Positions 7,294 through 10,994 of a stretch of DNA of 10,994 nucleotides are shown here, piece after piece. The stretch lies in contig USCR01000079.1 of assembly GCA_900553295.1 (NCBI GenBank), positions 1 to 10,994 of the forward strand. Reading direction: 5' to 3'. The notes below the pieces were generated by a model that made no database searches, was not told the DNA's origin, and saw only the letters and a list, made by a program, of their open reading frames with translations. The DNA is from an uncultured Eubacteriales bacterium. GTDB taxonomy: Bacteria; Bacillota; Clostridia; Christensenellales; Aristaeellaceae. Made by a program: the position numbers and the translations under genes. Every line of letters begins with the position of its first letter. Position 1 is the first letter of the stretch.

Positions 7294-7358
7294 GCTGTCT
7301 TTCTCAGCATGCCTTTCTTCCCTAACGCCACATATAGAAAGCAAAAGGAGAAGCTACT

Positions 7359-8573
7359 ATGAAACGATTCATTGCCTACCTGTTGTTATGCTGTTCCATG
7401 CTGGTCTCCGCCGTGCCGGCCAGGGCGGAAGCTCCGCTCCGGTATGCCGCCACCGCGCAAGAGTTGCTGACAAACTGGCTGAAGGATACGCATCCTGAAA
7501 TAACCTGTGAAGTGGCGTTCGGCCCTTCCAGCACAGCGGAAGCCCTTGCCTTGCTCCAGGACGTCAATGCCCCGGACATCATGATGGTACAAAGCAACCG
7601 GGTTGACATTTATGCCCTACTGCAAAGCGGCCTGCTGGAGGACTTGAGCAGCAATGAGAAAATCCAGCTGGGTATGGCGCAAATATACCAGCCATTCCGG
7701 GAGCTGGTAAGCGGCAAAAACGGTGAAATCTACGGCGTGCCCTACGCTGTTTTCAGCCAGGCCATGCATGCCATCCCATCCTCCTGGGAGGCGGCCGGTT
7801 TACGCCTGGAAGAAGCGCCCGGAAGCTTTGAAGCATTGCTGAACTTCGCACAGCGGTGGATCTCCCTGGTAAAGGAGGACAAGGTGGGCGACGTGCGTTT
7901 GCACACCCTGGAAAGCTGCGGATATCTCTTGGATGACGGACGCTACACCCTATGGCTCACGGACATGCTGATGCAATGCTGGGCCATGGAGCAGCAGCTA
8001 TCGGGCAAGCCCATTGTATTTAGCTCGCCGGAGTTTATTGCGCTGGCAGACCGTGCCCGGGAAACGGGTGAAGCACTGGCTGCCGCCGAGGAGCGTCCGG
8101 GGCCCGCGTCGCTTTCCCTCTACGATGGTGGATTTCACAACGGGGTGGGATACGGCCTGGAAGCCCTGGACACCTATGCCTTTCCCATGCGCCTTACCGA
8201 GGATGAACCCATGCGGGTACAGGGCAACTGCTGGCTGTTTGTGGTACGCAAGGGGAGTCCCTACGCGCAGGTGTGTATGGAGTTCCTTGGCAATCTGCTG
8301 TATGTAGCAGACCCCACAGCGCGCCGCAATGTCTGCCTGTATCAAAACGTTGCACAGCAGCAGTTTACACCTCCGGAAGGTGAGGACGGTTGTGTGCTGG
8401 TTCCTCAATGGATGGAAAGCTACCATCCGGAGTACCTCTATTTCCAGTGCAGTTTCTTCAGCAGCGCTCAGGTCCTGACCCTGTATGAAAATCAAATGCG
8501 TCAATTTGCCCAGGGGAACATCACCGCTCAGGAGCTGGCCGCCAGCCTGGACCAGGCCTACACCACAAAATAA
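7359..8573 (+). CDS. Secreted solute-binding-protein-like protein
   Basis: A 404-residue exported protein resembling the family 1 extracellular solute-binding proteins of ABC importers. It has a signal peptide at about 1-23 (basic MKRF, hydrophobic core, cleavage near ARA|EAP). Binding-protein-like sequence follows, including PDIMMVQS (about 74-81), a GEIYGVPYAVF segment in the usual hinge region, and a C-terminal helical tail. No lipobox cysteine is correctly placed (LLLCC lacks the small residue at -1), which is unusual for a Gram-positive binding protein because these are normally lipid-anchored. AAAGGAG sits 8 nt before the ATG. It lies 65 bp after the anti-sigma gene on the same strand with no terminator between, so it is probably in the same transcript. 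No permease or ATPase gene is nearby. It may deliver a ligand signal to the anti-sigma protein, or serve a distant transporter; the ligand is unknown. Confidence 0.75.
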   Translation: MKRFIAYLLLCCSMLVSAVPARAEAPLRYAATAQELLTNWLKDTHPEITCEVAFGPSSTAEALALLQDVNAPDIMMVQSNRVDIYALLQSGLLEDLSSNEKIQLGMAQIYQPFRELVSGKNGEIYGVPYAVFSQAMHAIPSSWEAAGLRLEEAPGSFEALLNFAQRWISLVKEDKVGDVRLHTLESCGYLLDDGRYTLWLTDMLMQCWAMEQQLSGKPIVFSSPEFIALADRARETGEALAAAEERPGPASLSLYDGGFHNGVGYGLEALDTYAFPMRLTEDEPMRVQGNCWLFVVRKGSPYAQVCMEFLGNLLYVADPTARRNVCLYQNVAQQQFTPPEGEDGCVLVPQWMESYHPEYLYFQCSFFSSAQVLTLYENQMRQFAQGNITAQELAASLDQAYTTK

Positions 8574-8596
8574 GGCCCTGGCCTGCGGACGCGCTC

Positions 8597-8625
8597 TTTT
8601 CCTGCGCCTGGATTCATGCTATAAT
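8597..8625 (+). promoter_or_regulatory. Promoter of mnmG with extended -10
   Basis: TATAAT at 8620-8625 is a perfect -10 element and is preceded by TG one base upstream (TGCTATAAT), an extended -10. The -35 position 17 bp upstream (8597-8602, TTTTCC) is poor, as is common with extended -10 promoters. The start codon is 34 bp beyond. mnmG can therefore be transcribed independently of the sigma operon, although no clear terminator separates the two. Confidence 0.7.
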
Positions 8626-8659
8626 ACCTGAAGCCATTGCATGAAGGAGGCGCGTTTCT

Positions 8660-10528
8660 TTGCCGGATCTGGTTGTGGTAGGGGCGGGGCACGCGGGATG
8701 TGAAGCCGCCCTGGCCGCCGCGCGCATGGGCATATCAACCCTGCTACTCACATTGAACATGGACGGCGTAGCCCTGATGGCCTGCAATCCCGTCATCGGC
8801 GGCACCGCCAAGGGGCACCTGGTGCGGGAGCTGGACGCCCTGGGCGGGGAAATGGGCCGCGCCATTGATGATACGTTCCTGCAGTCCCGCATGCTCAACA
8901 CCGCCAAGGGCCCCGCGGTGCATTCCCTGCGCGCCCAGGCGGATAAGCAGGCCTACCAGAACCGCATGCGGCAAGCCCTGATGTCCCAGCCCCACCTGAC
9001 CCTGCGTCAGGGGGAGGTGGATAGCATCGAAATGGAAAACGGCCGGGTGGTGGCCGTTACCACCGTGACGGGGCAGCGCATTCCCTGCCGTGCGGCGGTG
9101 ATCGCCAGCGGGGTATACCTGGACAGCCGCATCATCATCGGGGAAGGTTCCTGGCAGGGCGGGCCCCAGGGGCTGGCCTGTGCCACGGGGCTCTCCGGCG
9201 GATTGCGGCGTCTGGGCTTTGACCTGCGCAGGTTCAAGACGGGCACCCCCGCCCGGGTGGACGTGCGCTCCATTGACTTTGACGCCATGACGCCCCAGCC
9301 CGGGGACGAGCCGGTGACGCCCTTTTCCTTCCTGACGGAAAAGCGCCTGGTCAACCGGCAAATGTGCTATCTCACCTGGACCACGCCCCGCACCCATGAA
9401 ATCATCCGGGCGAATCTCCACCGGGCGCCCCTGTACAGTGGAAAAATCCACGGCACGGGCCCCCGCTATTGCCCCAGCATTGAGGACAAGATTGTCAAGT
9501 TTGCCGACAAGGACCGGCACCAGGTTTTCCTGGAGCCGGAGGGCATGGCCAGCCGGGAATGGTACGTGCAGGGCATGTCCACCTCCCTGCCCGAGGATGT
9601 GCAGTGGGAGATGTACCGCTCCATCCCCGGTCTGGAGCGTGCTGAGCTGACCCGCCTGGCCTATGCCATTGAATATGACTGCATCGACAGCCGGGAGCTG
9701 CGCCCCTCCTTTGAGAGCCTGCGGGTGCAGGGGCTGTACTTCGCCGGGCAGATCAACGGCACCAGCGGCTATGAGGAGGCCGCCTGCCAAGGCCTGATGG
9801 CAGGCATGAACGCGGCCCTGGCCCTGCAGGGCAAACCCCCGGTGATTCTCACCCGGGACATGGCCTACATCGGCGTGCTGGCCGACGACCTGACCACCAA
9901 GGGCGTGGATGAGCCCTACCGGATGATGACCTCCCGGGCGGAGCACCGGCTCTACCTGCGGCAGGACAACGCCGACCTGCGCCTCACCCGCCTGGGCTAT
10001 GCCGCGGGGCTGGCCACCGCCGAGCGCCTGGAGCGCACCCTGCGCAAGGAATACGAGACCAATCACCTCAAGAGCCGCCTGACTTCCCTGGGGCTTCCCC
10101 CCACCCCGGCCCGGGACGCCTGGCTGACCCGGCACGGGCAGCCCGTGCCTCCCGCCTCGGTGACCCCTGGCGAGCTGCTCCGCCGCCCGGGGATTACCAT
10201 GGACGCCCTCACGGAACTGCTGCCGGAACTGTCCCAGCAGCCCCCCGAAGTACGCCAGCAAACGGAAATTGCCCTGGTGTACGAGGGCTACCTGGCCAAG
10301 GAGGAGGTCCAGATCCGCAAGGCCCGTCAAATGGAACAGGCCCTGCTCCCCGAGGATACCCCCTACCAGGAGATTACCGGCTTGCGCCTGGAGGCCCGGC
10401 AGAAGCTGGCCGCCCAACGGCCCCGCTCCCTGGCCGCCGCCAGCCGCATTCCCGGCGTTTCCCCCGCGGATGTGGCCGTGCTCATGGTCTACCTGGACAA
10501 GCTCCGCCGCACCCCCGCACGGGATTGA
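8660..10528 (+). CDS. mnmG: tRNA uridine-5-carboxymethylaminomethyl(34) synthesis enzyme MnmG (GidA)
   Basis: A 622-residue FAD protein that, with MnmE, installs the (carboxymethyl)aminomethyl group on wobble uridine 34 of certain tRNAs, supporting accurate decoding of codons ending in A or G. The N-terminal FAD motif is [12 protein letters not shown] (GxGxxG at G8-G13). The first family signature is [22 protein letters not shown] from C42, and the second is [21 protein letters not shown] from G358. The second conserved cysteine is C271 in RYCPSIEDK. The C-terminal MnmE/tRNA-binding part ends with [17 protein letters not shown]. The length is normal. Translation starts at a TTG (8660) with AAGGAGG 9 nt upstream; no in-frame ATG fits the FAD motif. 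It stands alone here, without mnmE, rsmG or parAB, the usual companions in Firmicutes. It is cytoplasmic and ordinary in sequence. Confidence 0.98.
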   Translation: MPDLVVVGAGHAGCEAALAAARMGISTLLLTLNMDGVALMACNPVIGGTAKGHLVRELDALGGEMGRAIDDTFLQSRMLNTAKGPAVHSLRAQADKQAYQNRMRQALMSQPHLTLRQGEVDSIEMENGRVVAVTTVTGQRIPCRAAVIASGVYLDSRIIIGEGSWQGGPQGLACATGLSGGLRRLGFDLRRFKTGTPARVDVRSIDFDAMTPQPGDEPVTPFSFLTEKRLVNRQMCYLTWTTPRTHEIIRANLHRAPLYSGKIHGTGPRYCPSIEDKIVKFADKDRHQVFLEPEGMASREWYVQGMSTSLPEDVQWEMYRSIPGLERAELTRLAYAIEYDCIDSRELRPSFESLRVQGLYFAGQINGTSGYEEAACQGLMAGMNAALALQGKPPVILTRDMAYIGVLADDLTTKGVDEPYRMMTSRAEHRLYLRQDNADLRLTRLGYAAGLATAERLERTLRKEYETNHLKSRLTSLGLPPTPARDAWLTRHGQPVPPASVTPGELLRRPGITMDALTELLPELSQQPPEVRQQTEIALVYEGYLAKEEVQIRKARQMEQALLPEDTPYQEITGLRLEARQKLAAQRPRSLAAASRIPGVSPADVAVLMVYLDKLRRTPARD

Positions 10529-10536
10529 TCCCGCGC

Positions 10537-10600
10537 AAACAAAAAAACGCGGCCCCTTCCCGCCGTTTCCGGCGCTGGGAAAGGGGCCGCGCTTTATTTT
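10537..10600. terminator. Bidirectional terminator between mnmG and the convergent kinase gene
   Basis: Arms 10548-10561 and 10577-10591 pair as CGCGGCCCCTT-CCC with GGG-AAAGGGGCCGCG (one bulged A), and an inner GCC/GGC can extend the stem. The plus-strand side is followed by CTTTATTTT and the other side is flanked by seven A, a U-tract on the minus strand. It therefore serves both converging genes. Confidence 0.9.
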
Positions 10601-10614
10601 GCATTGGGGGCACG

Positions 10615-10994
10615 TTACTCCACGCCGATGCGCGTGCAGGGCACACGGCCCTGCACCAGATCGCTGAGGTGATGGCGCGCATGGCCGATAATCACCGTAG
10701 AACCGTTGCGCACGGATTCCAGGGCATAGGCCAGCTTGGCCCTGGCGCCGTTGGCCCCGGCGCGGCTGGCGCCAACACAGCTCTGCTGGAGCAGGTGGAC
10801 CTTCTCCGCCACTTCCTCGACGGTTTTGCCGGTGACATCCCGCACCAGGGTGGCGGGATCGGCGGGGTCCTGATAAATCCCCTCGGTGGAGGTCATGAGC
10901 ACCAGCATCCGGGCATGCACCAATCCGGCAATGACCGCGGCGGTCTCGTCGTTATCCACGCACTCATGCACCACGTCGCCGCTGCGGCGGCGGG
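10615..10994 (-). CDS. Amino acid kinase family protein, glutamate 5-kinase-like (partial)
   Basis: The last ~126 residues of a gene whose start lies beyond the right edge. The visible part has the C-terminal half of the amino acid kinase fold: a VDNDETAAVIAGL segment resembling the FGDND..SA.VA motif of glutamate 5-kinases, a hydrophobic strand with TSTEGIYQDPADP matching the T/SDxxGLYxxxP nucleotide-site motif, and a GANGARAKL stretch in the place of the GTGGMxTK motif. The expected Gly-Gly-Met is changed to Asn-Gly-Ala, while the Lys is kept. The protein ends soon after the kinase fold with no PUA domain. If ProB, it would phosphorylate glutamate for proline synthesis; a related amino acid kinase of another specificity is quite possible given the altered motif. 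The stop TAA is at 10615-10617. Confidence 0.65.
   Translation of the reverse strand, partial: RRRSGDVVHECVDNDETAAVIAGLVHARMLVLMTSTEGIYQDPADPATLVRDVTGKTVEEVAEKVHLLQQSCVGASRAGANGARAKLAYALESVRNGSTVIIGHARHHLSDLVQGRVPCTRIGVE

Noticed and set aside
8744..10417. 557-codon minus-strand open frame over mnmG
   Set aside because: Antisense shadow of a highly conserved gene with composition typical of such shadows.
1..10994. CRISPR array, tRNA/rRNA genes, insertion sequences or phage genes
   Set aside because: No regularly spaced direct repeats, cloverleaf-like segments, transposase motifs or terminal inverted repeats were seen when reading both strands.

Overview
The window looks like a GC-rich Gram-positive chromosome, probably a Clostridia-type (Firmicutes/Bacillota) anaerobe. 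This is inferred from strong AAGGAGG-type ribosome binding sites, a TTG start on mnmG, compact operons ended by strong intrinsic hairpins, and an ECF sigma/anti-sigma pair of the kind common in that group. No phage, insertion sequence, CRISPR or RNA gene was seen.

Layout, left to right. (1) Positions 13-78 hold two tandem hairpins that end a leftward operon. (2) That operon is on the minus strand, read 3590 to 107. It has three genes: a medium-chain zinc-type dehydrogenase of the glucose-dehydrogenase kind, an AraM/EgsA-type sn-glycerol-1-phosphate dehydrogenase homologue, and a small metal-dependent amidohydrolase/lactonase. The first two genes overlap by 23 bp and the last two are 12 bp apart, so they are probably co-transcribed. 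A working idea is an oxidoreductive route for a sugar, sugar acid or polyol (phosphate), but the substrate cannot be read from the sequence. (3) Positions 3591-4026 are non-coding and contain several short palindromes that may be operators. (4) An 18-bp-stem terminator at 4027-4070 follows a minus-strand adenine deaminase. That protein has the whole catalytic barrel and the C-terminal domain but lacks the usual first ~50-60 residues. (5) Divergent from it is a plus-strand set at 5762-8573: an ECF sigma factor, a single-pass membrane protein overlapping it by ATGA that is probably its anti-sigma factor, and a secreted solute-binding-protein-like protein with no transporter genes nearby. (6) mnmG (gidA), the tRNA wobble-uridine modification enzyme, follows with its own extended -10 promoter. 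(7) A bidirectional terminator separates it from a convergent, incomplete amino acid kinase gene (glutamate 5-kinase-like) that runs off the right edge.

The parts most worth a second look are the three-gene dehydrogenase/dehydrogenase/hydrolase operon, the sigma/anti-sigma/binding-protein set as a possible ligand-sensing unit, and the N-terminally short adenine deaminase. mnmG and the kinase are ordinary housekeeping-type genes. No clearly new system is demonstrated here; the first two clusters are the best candidates.
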